In this document: positions 11,389 to 40,624 of the stretch, one piece after another | How positions within the stretch are numbered: position 1 is the stretch's first letter | Layout of the letters: each line of letters begins with the position of its first letter | Source: Heterobilharzia americana | Lineage: Eukaryota; Platyhelminthes; Trematoda; Strigeidida; Schistosomatidae | Length of the DNA: 64,000 bases | Direction: 5' to 3' | Assembly: GCA_944470555.2 (NCBI GenBank) | Contig: OX104132.1 | Coordinates: 13,711,755 to 13,775,754, forward strand | Program-made: the position numbers and the translations under genes | Notes under the pieces: generated by a model | Told to the model about the DNA's origin: nothing | Databases searched by the model: none | The model's input: the letters and a program-made list of their open reading frames with translations, nothing else

Positions 11389-12010
11389 GAGATGGCAGAT
11401 CTGATGGTGGATGGGAACCACCCTTGTCTTTGAAATGTCCAAGAGTGGTTGGGACCTTTGGATGCGCGAAGACACAGCACAGAAAGCACTACGAATGACA
11501 TCGAGTACTTGGTAACAGGTGCGGCAACTACTAACCTCTTCTACGCCAGCCGTACCGCTACGGTTATCAAGAGAGTAGAGGCTAGTTGGGAGAACGAAGA
11601 TAACACATGGTATAAGGTAGATAAAGACAGGCTAAAATTCTAATGTTTAACAGCGTATAGGGAAGAAAAACCGGCTGTACAACATGAGATGGCAGATCTC
11701 ATGGTTGGGACTTACGGAAACCACCCTCATCTGTGAGAAGAACAAGAATGGCTGAGGCTTTCGGATATGCGAAGACATAGCACAACAAAGACTATGAATA
11801 ATGTCGGATGCCTGATGACCAGCGCAACCATCTCTAACCTCCTCCATTCATGCCGTATTACTACGGTTAGCAAAGAGGGCAGAGGCTAAGGGGGGGAAAA
11901 GCACTGACAGCACATGGCACTGGTAAAGTGGTGGTTGACTAAGATGATGCGGAAATGCTTAACAGTACGAGATGGCAGATATGACGGTGGGGACTTATGG
12001 AGACCATCCT
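11340..12010 (+). repeat. Degenerate tandem repeat, about 290-bp period
   Basis: The 12-mer GAGATGGCAGAT occurs at 11389-11400, 11686-11697 and 11969-11980. In the first two units the bases that follow are also alike: a GGGA-CTTA-CGGAAACCACCC-like segment, then GATGCGCGAAGACACAGCAC or GATATGCGAAGACATAGCAC, then a GCAACNNCTCTAACCTC segment. The third unit is cut short after about 40 bp. The period is 297 then 283 bp. Units differ by roughly a quarter of their bases, so the array is old. The short ORFs across it are by-products. Confidence 0.7.
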
Positions 12011-12720
12011 TATCTGAGGTCATCAGACCCGATATACGCCCTTCACCCTACCTTCCTTTGGGACTATAGTCACTATCTTCCACTAACCCTGTGAGTGTAT
12101 ATCAAAACTCTAACTGGTACACAAGTGCAAGCGAAGTCACCATCTCTAAGGATTTGTAACACAGATTAAACTAGGATGCGAGAAGTGAACTACATAAAAC
12201 TTCGAAGGCATTCCGCAAGTGGAACATAGAACTATGTAGCCCAATACTGCTCATGTCTTATTTAGACACTCAAGTTGGCAACATTGCTTCCTTAAACTCT
12301 AAGACAACTAACTTCAGTTCTCATGCTTCTATGTTTCTCTTTATCGCCGAGTAGGCAGACCATGATGGAGGATAATGTCAGCACACTGGTTACTGGGATA
12401 CACTTCGAACTTCTATTCAACACGTGAAAACTATCATCTTTTACCACCTATAGATGCAAATTCACCAGGAGCTGGGCGATTCATCCAGGACACAACCTCT
12501 CCTAGGTACATAGCTCCAATATGGAGAGCAACTGTAAATGTTGGTATAAAATGCCATTCGCATCCAAAAATGCAAGTTCTTTCAGTCCTGACAACCACTC
12601 GCCTGAAAACAAAGCTCACCGAGAGTGACCTCATGTGACGCGCGTACACTGAAGTCTTATTGAATGGTTTGGTGGTGGTTTTGAAATCTCTCATATTCTC
12701 CACCACAATATGACGGCAGC
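12011..12720. other. Unassigned spacer
   Basis: Overlapping open stretches on both strands (12375-12638 plus, 12706-12434 minus) contain no motif I recognise. Nothing else was seen. Confidence 0.25.
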
Positions 12721-12979
12721 AGCTGGACAGAAATGCATCCCTGGTTTTATTTATTCAAGTGACACTGTTTGCAGTATTGTAGACCTAAACAATTGCTATA
12801 CGCTGGATGACACCATACAATACCAGAAACAGATTTGTGTCCGCCGTCCATCCAATTGACACGTGCCATCTGTAGACAATACAAACATTATGAATACAGA
12901 CATATCTCCGGATTCATTTGTTCACAAAATTCGATATGCAATATACTCTAATAGATTTAACGACTCACTATTGCTTCCC

Positions 12980-13216
12980 ATACGGAGTGATTGTGCCCTC
13001 ATTAATTTTCGCCACTTGTTTAACGATATCGCTCTTATCCAATATTTTTAGCAAGCGGTATCAAAACAGTTGTTTACTCCAGGAGACTTTGCATGGCAAA
13101 ATGATTTATTTCTTTTTAAACTTATACATTTTTAATAAGGAAACAACATTTAGACATTTCCTGTAAAAATGGCATGTGTTTGTATAACTCATTGTTCGAT
13201 ATATATTATTATCATT
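12980..13216 (+). repeat. Probable 3' end of a family A-like retroelement
   Basis: CCTGTAAAAATGGCATGTG followed by TTTGTAT and then ATATATTATTATCATTA at 13160-13216 matches, in the opposite orientation, the tails of the family A repeats at 829 and 5463 (minus strand CCTGTAAAAATGGTGTGTGC). Upstream similarity is weak but runs in parallel. It suggests the same 3' end on the plus strand. Confidence 0.4.
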
Positions 13217-14075
13217 AACTTTTCCAACACCCTGGACACCAGCTACAACTACAAAGATATGACAACAACTGCAAAAGCCATCTTTCGCCTTCTGCGCAGA
13301 TAGCATGGCACCCTCACCCCGAACTCTTCCTCGCCGCTTTCAAATCTTATGTACTGCCACGCTTGGGGGCCTTCAATATGGTGGCCCCCCAACATTCAAG
13401 AGACTCCAATCTCCTTGAGAAAAAGCAAAGAACTTAGAGAAAATCAGTTATGAGGCAAAGGGGAAGGCATACCTCGAAAGGCCAGAACATCTAAACCTGT
13501 TCACCTTGAGTTACCGCAGAAAGGGGTTGACCTTATAGTGGCCTACAAGATTGCCCATCAGGCAAACCATACAAACAAGTTAGCCTTGCCTGCAATACAG
13601 AGGTCTTCACGAGGAAACCCCATAAGAGCAGCACATCATGGAGCAGATACCACGCTGGGTTCAAAATTTCTCAATGAAAGTATGTGCCTTTTGGAATGCC
13701 CTATCGTGACATGTCACTAAAGCCTTCTCGGTTGACTCACTGAAGAGATGGCTAGACAGTTATGTCACTACTCATGGTCTACCATGGACGTACTCAGGGA
13801 TTCACCAACCTCACTAGCCCGCCCTTATCTTCCTTCTACGCACTACTCACTACCTCCCTCTTTAATACACACACTTTAACTACTTGGTCTTATCTAGAGA
13901 AAAGACCTACTCTATATACCTTTGAACGACTCCCACATACTTTTTCTCGCTCTTCTATTCCTCATCCTTCCTAGCTTTTTAATCTTAATTTCTTGTGCTT
14001 CTTTTTTCCATTTTTTCATTCTTCACCACTACCTTGCCGTTTTCATTCAGTTACCTGCACAGACAATGGGTCACG
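13217..14075 (+). pseudogene. CR1-like retrotransposon C-terminal end and 3' UTR
   Basis: Plus-strand translation in shifting frames gives an LSNLMYCHAWGP-like start, LLEKKQRT, then PEHLNLFTLSYRRKGLTL, AYKIAHQANHTNKLALP, SRGNPIRAAHHGADTTLG and VDSLKRWLDSY. This block order is shared with the C-terminal ends of the CR1-like elements at 47.6-48.5 kb and 60.8-61.3 kb. Afterwards a C/T-rich 3' UTR continues to about 14075, and its CACTACCTTGCCGTTTTCAT segment has a counterpart in the minus-strand copy at 47.6 kb. The rest of the element is absent: a 5'-truncated, frameshifted copy. Confidence 0.75.
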
Positions 14076-14683
14076 ATGGTTCCCAAACCGTCTCAGCTAC
14101 CCGCAGCTCCCCAACCACCCTACAAATTGCATCCTACTAACCCACAAAACATCCACCTCACCGAAGTTTACAGCATGAAAGCAGGGGCGACTGCCTCATC
14201 CGCTATAGGATTGAACCGGGTAACTCGTACCAAGCTTTAAGAGTTAGACGCGAGAGATCAAGAACTATCAGTTTTCCGCGCTCCCACTACCAACATTGGA
14301 TACTGTAACAACGAACTCTTTCTATTACACGTGACAACCGAAAAAAGATGGTTCACTGCCTTAACGCACAAAATTCAGTGAGGAGAGGACTGATTTTATC
14401 TTTCTGCCAACTATTTGAAACAATCTGAAACAATTAACAAATGGAAATAACCAACTGACTACTGGAGGATCAAGAGTTAAACTCAGAAGGTAGGCGAACC
14501 TTCTGTGTCCGCCGGGCAGAGGAGCCTGAGAAAATGAATTTCACTGTAAGATCTAGATATCACAGCTTAGGAAGTGTTGGTTTGCTGAAGTTTTCTAGAT
14601 AAACATAAGTATTGGAAGGTGGAGGCATTTAAAAGTATAAAGGGTTCCGCGGTTCAATTAAACAAGTTTTCTCCACGTTTATA
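14076..14683. promoter_or_regulatory. Presumed eIF1A upstream region
   Basis: This 600-bp stretch separates retroelement debris from the eIF1A start codon. It holds a GTATAAAGGG sequence at about 14634-14643, roughly 40-50 bp before the ATG, which could act as a TATA-like element. No other signal or ORF is convincing. The transcription start is not known from the sequence. Confidence 0.35.
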
Positions 14684-32995
<18,312 letters not shown>

Positions 32996-33879
32996 CTCAC
33001 TTGACATTTCATCTTGTTTTAAAACAGTGGTTGTTTGACTGCATATTGTTGTAAGTTAAACACTTTTTAAAGTGTTCAATCACTTATTACTTCCCTGTTT
33101 AGTAGAATTTTGTAACTTTACTTTGGCATGATTTTTAAGCACTAATTTAATACATTATGAACTTCAAAATACACCACAAAAGGTTTTATCTACCTCTCGT
33201 CACGGTACTTACAGTGATAGAATAGATGAAACTGTTTTGGGAATTTAATCTGTTTTAACTTACGGATGGGTACATGTTCATCGGCATAAGCATTTGGTTA
33301 TCTCTAGGTGGATCACACCTGCTGGAGCCCCCCTCACCGATATACCGAAGTTTAGGTAGATGGGTAGTATCCCATCTCCATAACTTGATATATGGATCTT
33401 TATATTGTGGCTGTGATACCATTACATTACAATGCTTATGCATACTAAGTTTTAGCTTGACGACAGTTTATTGTCATATTAATAACCTTACGCTTTAGAA
33501 GTTAGATTTCTGTTGTTTTACAGCTCGTTTATAGAGTAACAATAAGAAATGTAGTAATCAATCTGTCTTCGCGTAATAATATGTTTCGTATAAAACCATT
33601 TCTTTGTCTAAACCTATACGATTGTGCACATATGCATAATCTAGAGTTTTCAAAATAAGATGGAAAACAAGTACTTAAGCTAAGAGTCTCTTTTGATGTT
33701 TACATTCTCGTATCCGTGCAACCGAAAATTTATGCACTTTTCTCCTGTTAGTATTTATAAGTTAAAAGTACTGTCTCTGATGTGACATTTTTATAGTGGA
33801 AAAAAAGCTTTGCAAAGATTTATCTGTTATCACTGAAGCTGTTTTTATTCATCTGCAGAAAACAGAGCTTGATATTGTA
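32996..33879. other. eIF1A 3' flank, no recognised element
   Basis: This should contain the eIF1A 3' UTR. I do not see a standard AATAAA within the first 250 bp, though A/T-rich variants abound. Two opposed ORFs near 33255-33498 have no motif. Confidence 0.35.
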
Positions 33880-33985
33880 ATGATAGATAGTGGCCAGCAG
33901 TGGAATCCAAGATGCGCATTTTGTCCTATTTGGGACCCGTCAACTAGATGTACTTGTCTCTCAGTGAGTGATGTTGTTTCAACCG
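33880..33985 (-). repeat. Sm-alpha-like SINE fragment, ribozyme half
   Basis: Minus strand: GTACATCTAGTTGACGGGTC, CCAAATAGGACAAAATGCGC, ATCTTGGATTCCACTGCTGG. It is the same ribozyme region as at 34152-34206 but in opposite orientation and with core changes (TTGACGG and CAAA). It lacks the tRNA-like head. Together with the next copy it makes a head-to-head inverted pair. Confidence 0.65.
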
Positions 33986-34330
33986 GTAGAAATTCGGTCG
34001 AATCGACGACGGAATAATACAAGCAATAACACTAAAAACTATACCCGCCGCGCAAGAAGTGGTTATTGTGGTTCGGTGGTCTAGTAGATAACGTTTGGAG
34101 CGATCGGTCCCGGGTTCGAATCCCGGTGGGAACAACACACTGGGAGGCAGGTACATCCAGCTGACAAGTCCCAAATAGGACGAAATGCACATCCTGGATT
34201 CTGCTATCAGCCGTTATCCATCATTATTATAATTAAAATACAGGTGATATCGAGGCATCCGTACAGGAGCTCATATGCCTGTAGAGACTGATCAATTCGG
34301 TCCAATCAACGACGATATTAACACAAGCAG
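33986..34330 (+). repeat. Sm-alpha-like unit with tRNA-type promoter and hammerhead, plus start of a second unit
   Basis: A leader (AATTCGGTCGAATCGACGAC at 33991) is followed by an A box TGGTCTAGTAG (34077-34087), a B box GGTTCGAATCC (34113-34123) and a hammerhead-like module (34152-34206). The leader recurs as AATTCGGTCCAATCAACGAC at 34294, so the copy is one full unit of about 303 bp plus the start of the next, a tandem arrangement. The promoter boxes are the best preserved in this window. It is a SINE, not a tRNA gene: no acceptor stem or anticodon arm forms around it. Confidence 0.8.
34152..34206 (+). ncRNA. Hammerhead ribozyme-like motif, G8A variant
   Basis: Stem I ATCCAG (34155-34160) pairs with CTGGAT (34194-34199). 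The core reads CTGACAA (consensus CTGANGA), stem II is GTCCCAAATAGGAC, GAAA is at 34182-34185, and a two-pair helix III TGCACA leads to the ATC cleavage triplet. Every element is present except that the core guanine (G8), which takes part in catalysis, is adenine. Self-cleavage is therefore probably lost. Confidence 0.75.
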
Positions 34331-35569
34331 TAATACTAAGAGTTTGGCGTTGATAAAAAGTCGTTCAAACTCTTCTTTCATGGTCTTAACTTTGCTTTAT
34401 TTGAAATCAGCTCTTTCTTTGTACACTATTCACTTCTTACGTAATTTACACATTCTTTCGTGTTTCTGGACTCTTTCTAATCAAACCTGAGTTTGCAAAT
34501 ATTCTTGGTACGAATCTATTCATCCAAAGTTAGAAATCGTTGTGGAACTCCAGTCGTACTTTGATTAATCTTCAACATTCATCACAGTTTCCGATTTTAG
34601 TGACCGTTAGTGTGTTGATACTCTATTTTGGTTACCACTAAAAAAAACAGTCAACTAACAAATACTATCAGCAGGAAAGTGTATTTAATTTTCATTTATA
34701 CAACTTCGAGAGTATAATCACCGAAAAGAGACTCTCCCTTCCATACATATAAAATTTCCTTTAGAGGAAATGCAAAGAATGCCAGAGAATGTTTAGAAGC
34801 TTGGCATTCAGGTCAGTCAGCAATCAACAGATATATATTAACGCTGACCCAGTCTTCCAACCAGTCAGAAACAATAAGAAGGTCAAAGTTCACGTCAGTA
34901 GGACAACCAATCGAAACGATTACGGAGACATTGACAAGAATGGCAAAAACAACCTATCACACAACGCTATCAGGAAAAGCTACTAAGCCATTTGTGCTGA
35001 TGATGTTGTATAGGATAACAATGAAGCCTTACGACTAAACAGTTCAGATCAGAGAACACCATTCTCCTTCAATCAGTACACTGTACGCTGTAGCTATTGC
35101 TAGAGCATCGGTTACACTTCCCGCAGTGAGGTGGGGTTCGAACGAAGTCGAAAGTTGAGTGCTTTTATCTAAGGAACTACGGTTCCATTGAATATTTTTG
35201 CTGAGGACTAGTGTTTTCGTAAAAGTGTGAATTTGAATTGAAATGCATTCAACAACTTTGTGGAATTTCGTGCAGTAAACAGTCAGCTAAATCTATTGTA
35301 TGCGAGCTAATGATACCACCTGGCCGGAGCGGGACTCAAACCCATGTCTCATTGGTTGACATCCATCTCCCTAAACCAATAATGAACCATAACTACTATA
35401 TGAGGATGTTCTTATATAAGATTTATTCCTCAGTCGGGTTTTGAACTTAAAAGTTAGAGATTCCGGTTCGAACAAGTAAATATAATCCCAAGTGTTTTGT
35501 AATCAATATGAGAAGAGAAAACACAATCCAAGAGAATACTGTTGTTTCTAGTAGGAGCTAGTGCAAGTT
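34331..35569. other. Spacer without recognised element
   Basis: AT-rich sequence with several short ORFs lacking motifs. A stretch at 35110-35180 and 35320-35350 has tRNA-like or SINE-like flavour (GGTTCGAAC and GGACTCAAACCC), possibly further eroded SINE promoters, but no unit can be delimited. Confidence 0.3.
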
Positions 35570-35785
35570 GGTATTTATCATGGACTGACATCAGTTGGAG
35601 AAGCATTCGAAACCTGGGAGCACTGGACAGCTGTTTTGTCCTACTTTGGGACTCCTCAGCAGTGCGCACTCATGACCCCTACCAACCAGGGATCAAACCT
35701 AGGGTCTTTAGGTTCGGTGGCTAGCACGTTACCACTGGGTCGGAATCTACTGGTCCATATTTCCAACTTCTGTCAGTTCACGATA
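35570..35785 (-). repeat. Family-2 SINE with tRNA-type promoter and hammerhead motif
   Basis: On the minus strand: GACCCAGTGGTAACGTGCTA (A-box region), GGTTTGATCCCTGG (B box), GGGGTCATGAGTGCGCACTG, then the ribozyme core and CCCAGGTTTCGAATGCTTCT, ending in CATGATAAATACC. The layout (promoter, B box, hammerhead) mirrors Sm-alpha, but the sequence outside the ribozyme core is different, so it is a separate family. Related copies lie at 36618-36765 (same strand) and 31691-31842 (opposite strand). Confidence 0.7.
35620..35665 (-). ncRNA. Hammerhead ribozyme-like motif, family 2
   Basis: Minus strand: stem I GCACTG (35665-35660) pairs perfectly with CAGTGC (35625-35620). Between them are CTGAGGA (35659-35653, fits CTGANGA), stem II GTCCCAAAGTAGGAC with a small bulge, AAAA where GAAA is expected (G12 to A), helix III CAGCTG and the cleavage triplet GTC. 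The fold is convincing; the G12 change would impair catalysis. Confidence 0.7.
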
Positions 35786-36617
35786 TCGCGCGACCATCAC
35801 CCAACGTCATCGCTGAGTATTTGTTCTCACGGCCACGAGGTTTTATGTAAGTACTTTGATATAAGTGAATGGTGCAAATTGTCTCTGTTGGGATACACAT
35901 GTCTCGCCATACATTTTTTATGAAAATCGGTGAATATATACCGTCTATACATTTTTGTTGCTTGCGGGATGTTTGTTACACTCTCTGTGCTTATATACGC
36001 TATACTTTATTTTCATTGGTGACACCAGTATTTTGATGCTGAAATCATCTGGTATCAGTGTAATTGCACAAATCTATTTTTATTTTGTTTACTTTACAGG
36101 TTTCCTTCCTATATGATTTCCTGGCGAATACTACTATGAAAACAGTGGATGCTGTTTGTCTCTTCTTGCTTTTTTTAAAACCAAAAGTTAAATTTTCTTA
36201 GTTTATAAAACCACCTTATATCCACTTCAACAGTATCATCTGTATTCTCAGCACAATGTGTTCGTGTAATTTACATTTTTGACACTAGGTGAATTATTGA
36301 ACACTTTTCCTTCGTTTGAAAGTTGATCATCAAGCAGAGGATAAATACCCTGACTACTCACTTAATTGATCTTGACTGTTTGTTGTGATGTTATTCATAT
36401 CCTTCTATTACTGTATTTCTCCAGAGAAACAAATATGTTAGTCAATCACACTTGTCATTCAGTTATTTAAAATCTATATGGCGTAAAGATATGTATAGAA
36501 TTTCATTTTTTTTGCAGATACTAAGTCCTATCAGGGTGTTGTATTCATTTGGCGTTATCAACAAATATTTTGAATTGAATTTGGAGGTTTGTAGGGGATA
36601 TATTTACTGGTTTCTGG

Positions 36618-36765
36618 TTGGTATTCATCATGGACTGACATCAGTTGGAGAGGCATTCGTCCCAACATGGGACTCCTCAGCAGTGCGCACCTATGAGCTT
36701 CAGTTTCTGCGGCCGACATATTACCGTTAAGCCACTGGGTCAGGATGCAATGATCCATATTTCCC
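36618..36765 (-). repeat. Family-2 SINE, copy with ribozyme deletion
   Basis: On the minus strand it begins GACCCAGTGGCTTAACGGTA (A-box region) and has GCACTGCTGAGGAGTCCCAT, GTTGGGACGAATGCCTC. Stem II is perfect here and the core CTGAGGA is intact. Helix III and the 3' half of stem I are missing, apparently by recombination between two CGAA sites. It cannot cleave. Confidence 0.7.
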
Positions 36766-38164
36766 ACTTAGTGCGCAATATCTTCAAATACTGTAATGTA
36801 AGGTCAGCTGAGTTTTATTTATTTGATTGTCAACACCACCAAATTCAGCTCTTGTTAAGTAATAATCCATACCTTACGTTCTATGGTGAAGAATGATTGA
36901 GTGAGGTGTTAATGGTTAACCAGGTTGTATAATATAATTTTTCAGCTGCAGCTATTTTTGCAAGAATGCGGTTAGTTTTTACACCGAATATATTAAATAG
37001 TAGTGGTTTAGAAGGATTGGCGAGACCATGACGACTTACTTTACGGTTGTGAAGGCGTGGAAATCTCCGTATCTGCCATCATAATAGTGTGAAAAACTGG
37101 CATTTTTGTGAAGACTAACCAATTCCCAGTTTTCATTACCATAAGCATTCTTAGGGGGTTTATGGTTTCTAGAATGCAGCGACTTATGTGATGGAGTGAA
37201 TGTTTAGAATTGTGCACGTCTTTTGTAGCTGGACTGGTTGTAGGCTGTTTAAATCTAAAGTGAGCATCCTATGGTCTTTCAGACTGGTGTATAACAGGTT
37301 TCATACAAGCAAATTGACTTTTTTCCTCGTCTCATCGAAGCTAAACATTGGCCAATATGACCTACTAACAAATAGCAAAAAACATTGAGTTGGTGTGGCC
37401 TCTGTAGATGTTTTAGTTATCGTGTATTCAGCAGGGTTGAAGCTCTTGCTAGAATATTCTGTAGTAATTATTGTAGTAATATTGGATCTATGCAAACAAA
37501 TACGATGGCACCATACTTGGTATTCTACTTTTTGATTTTACCCACGGTTGACCTTTTTCTCTAGTGTTGTCTAAACAGGTTCAATCACATTCAACATAGA
37601 TTCAGTCAATGGACTATTCATACATCGTTATTAACATACAGACCTTAGTTGCTACGATTGTCGGTTATACGAGTCAGCGGGAAGTCACATACCAAATATC
37701 TTGTCCTTACTGTCCCTTGAGTATGTAAAATATCTCAGAAATAGCATTCTGACTGAGTCGAAGTAACTGAAGTACTGTGCTTAGTGATACTACGACTTTT
37801 GAGTAGTTTGAATCCCTGTGATTTGGTCTAAAAATGTTTATTGATCAGCAGCTGTACCTTGACATAATCTTCTCAGCATGTTCATGATAAGTTTTATGGA
37901 AGAGTGCAGCCACATTTCTTCGTGTTATTCTTCTTTTTTGCTAAAGTCTCTTAGTGATTGAGCATACAGTTAGTGGTCACTGAAAATCTATCATCGACAA
38001 GTACCCTCCACTTACAGCTGATGTTTTCTAGTATCTTTTGGACTTAGCTTCGCGAAACTTTGTATCTTCGTCACAAGAACTAATAGTGACTGATATGATT
38101 GTGCTACTTTGTCATTAACATCAGGTCTCAATTGATTTGTATGGCGTGAAATGCATGTGTTTGT
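36766..38164. other. AT-rich spacer without recognised element
   Basis: Short ORFs only (for example 37200-37388). No repeat partner was found in the window. Confidence 0.3.
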
Positions 38165-38960
38165 CTATTGACTCATTTCATTGAATTTCTTATTGTTATT
38201 ACTATTATTATCACTATTATTGTTATTATTTGTCCCTTGGGTTGCTGATGGGACATAGGGCTTCAGTAGCACGTCTCCTAGTGCACTCTGGTCTCTGAAA
38301 ACTTTCGAACCTCGCTCCACGACAGCCCAGAAGCTCTTATTTTTTCCTTGCACGATCTCCTCCATATCACCCTCACCTCGGACGTCCAACTCATCGCTTC
38401 CCATCTGGGTTCCACTCGAAGGCGTGGCGCGTGATGTCTCTGAATAGTCTTCTCAGTGTATGCCCAATCCATCTCCACTTCCTTCTGCATATTTGTTGAG
38501 CGATAGGTTCTTGGTTGGTTCGGTGCCTGGCCAGAGTTCCTGGTTGCTTATTCTTTCTGGCCTTACGATCTGATCTTCGGTAACGAGCCAGCGTAGGCAG
38601 CTGTTGATGAATGTCTGTAATTTATTGGAAATCACTTTCGTGACGCGCCAAGTCTCTGAGCCATATAGAAGCACTGACTTGACTGAATTGGTGTTGAAAA
38701 TCCGGATCTTGTTCACGGTTTATGCTGAGTGCAGAAGATTTCCACACTGGTTTCAGGCTAATGAATGTCTGTCTTGCTGTATTTGCGATCCTGGCTGGCT
38801 TTGACGTCCTCGTGTGTGCCTGTGCCGCCTGTAGTTGAAACAATGCTTCCTGCCTAGTTAGGTGAAACAGGCTACTTCTTTTAAGTTTCTCGCGTTGATG
38901 GTGATTGGAGCTTGTTGTTGTTTTTTGGTTGGGTATCTTTAGCTTTATAACGGATCCGTC
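38165..38960 (-). pseudogene. RTE-type retrotransposon C-terminal fragment with AAT-rich tail
   Basis: Minus-strand frames give ARQTFISLKPVWKSSALSIN, then IRIFNTNSVKSVLLYGSETW followed by [18 protein letters not shown], then ISNQELW and WGLGIH-type remains of the WIGH block. This order is typical of a second RTE-like group, different from the SR2-like copies in this window. The 3' end runs into an AATAATAACAATAATAGTG tail at 38235-38185, as expected for a plus-sense 3' tail on the minus strand. The copy is 5'-truncated and frameshifted. Confidence 0.8.
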
Positions 38961-39360
38961 TAACTTGCAGTAACCATTTACAGACCCATATCATTTGAGT
39001 TGCATGCAACTAGTGTTGTGTTATACATGCATCGTCATACAGTATCCAGTTGACTTATCTCAGTCTACTTATTGGCATAAGTCTTCAAATAAGTTCTCTC
39101 TGTTGACAAGTTAACTTTGTGTGTTTATGTGATCGAGCAACAATGACTCGGGATGAGTGATTAATAACAGCGCACCAGTGATGGATGCTAAAAGTAAGCG
39201 AGCGCAAGTAACCGTCTTTCCCTAGCTTACTGAATAGCTTTTTAACACAAAACACTTTGATGAACAAACTTTTCTGGTAGGTTGGTTTATAGGTAGGTCT
39301 GCGTGAAGAATTCTGCATCCTTTTAATTTTTAGATAGAAGTTATAGTGTTATTACTTGTA
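38961..39360. other. Spacer
   Basis: A minus-strand ORF at 39318-39085 has no motif. Nothing else was seen. Confidence 0.3.
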
Positions 39361-39546
39361 TCACGCCGTCGTTGATTGGACCGAATTGATCAGTCTCTGT
39401 TCGCATATGGGCTCCTGTGCGCATGCCTCGATATTGCCTGTGTTCTTAACAATATAGTAATGATGGCAGGTACATCCGACTGACGAGTCCCGAATAGGAC
39501 GAAATGTGCATCCTGAATCCTACTGCTAGCCACTATCCATCATTAT
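39361..39546 (+). repeat. Rearranged Sm-alpha-like SINE (fold-back junction)
   Basis: Bases 39365-39466 match the reverse complement of 34235-34320 (the downstream and leader part of the unit), and bases 39467-39546 match 34149-34228 in direct orientation (the ribozyme part). The two halves meet within AATGATGG. A unit has thus been joined head to head, with loss of the tRNA-like promoter. Confidence 0.65.
39468..39526 (+). ncRNA. Hammerhead ribozyme-like motif with intact core
   Basis: The core CTGACGA (39480-39486) and GAAA (39501-39504) are both canonical. Stem II GTCCCGAATAGGAC pairs. Helix III TGTGCA leads to the ATC cleavage triplet, with cleavage predicted after 39512. Stem I is weakened: ATCCGA opposite CTGAAT has two mismatches. 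It is the only copy in the window with an unaltered catalytic core. Confidence 0.7.
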
Positions 39547-40624
39547 TATGTAGGCTGAAGTGTTCCATTAATATGTGAAGTACAAATGCTCACTACTGAG
39601 ACATACGTTAAAACATTTTACGAATTTTCAGACGGAAATCATATTGTCATATACATCGGGATTATCTGAAAAGTGAATACGATCACTGTATTAGCCATTG
39701 AAAGCAAATTTGCAAGTGGTAAAGATCAAGACGCAAACTGATTGGATCTTATTCATGATTTCATGTCTAGATAGTCATACTACCTATTACCTCTCTGTAG
39801 GAAAACACAAATAAACTTTCTAAGATCATGGTTTAACAAAGAGTATGTTCTAAGAGACATAAACAACTGACTGTTTGTCATATTTGGTTTAATTTCACCA
39901 TGGTATTTGTGCCTGAATACTTAGACCCATTATTATGAAACACCCATTTCCCAACTATCTCATCAATTTGCTGGAATTCATACTTCCTGGTCATGTTCGA
40001 AGTATGTATTTTGTTATGTAACATTGATATCAAGAGTGTGAGAGATGAATTTTGCTATAAGTATAATTCCCTATACCTTCATTTTGGTCTTCTGAATTTT
40101 AATTTCACTGATGAACGGATCAATAGCTCTGTAGGGTCCACTGATGCGTGAAAATATTTGAGAAAGATATTAATAAAACTAGTCAGACCATCGGTTGCTG
40201 AATATTCTTTGATTTTAATCATGTCTACATTCATCAAGCACACACGAGTTTCATTTAGAAATAGTTTAACCTTGGTATGACCAAATTAAAACCAAAATTG
40301 GCGTAGATTTTATTTTGAAATAGCACTTCAGATTGGTGTTACCCTAATACGGAACAAAATTACCTGGCTTGCGTTAAAGGTATGTGACAGAGATCGCATA
40401 TTATTCTGTGAAAAGGCTTGGTTGCTAATCCTAGCTAGATTTTGTTTAGGATTTCACAACTGACATCAATGGTGTTTACCAAGCGTTGTATTACAGATTC
40501 TGCCAACATCTGCATCATCATCCAAAGCGACCAGTGATTTCACCATTATCATTATATCTCTATGACCGTCTTAATAAGCGTTATGTGTTTTGAGATCAGA
40601 TCGAGTTCTAGCTAAAAGAAGCGA
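39547..40624. other. AT-rich spacer without recognised element
   Basis: No long ORF or repeat partner. The right edge passes into the RTE copy at about 40625. Confidence 0.3.

Noticed and set aside
13762..14240. Overlapping Phe/Ser/Thr-rich ORFs resembling secreted or membrane proteins
   Set aside because: They lie in the C/T-rich 3' UTR of the CR1-like remnant, which has a counterpart in the copy at 47.6 kb.
34062..34135. tRNA gene with good A and B boxes
   Set aside because: No acceptor stem, D arm or anticodon arm can be closed around the boxes, and the hammerhead module follows directly; this is a SINE promoter.
38165..38240. Asn-rich protein end (NNNNNSDNNSNNNK)
   Set aside because: It is the translated AAT/AAC tail of the RTE-type fragment, not a coding tract.
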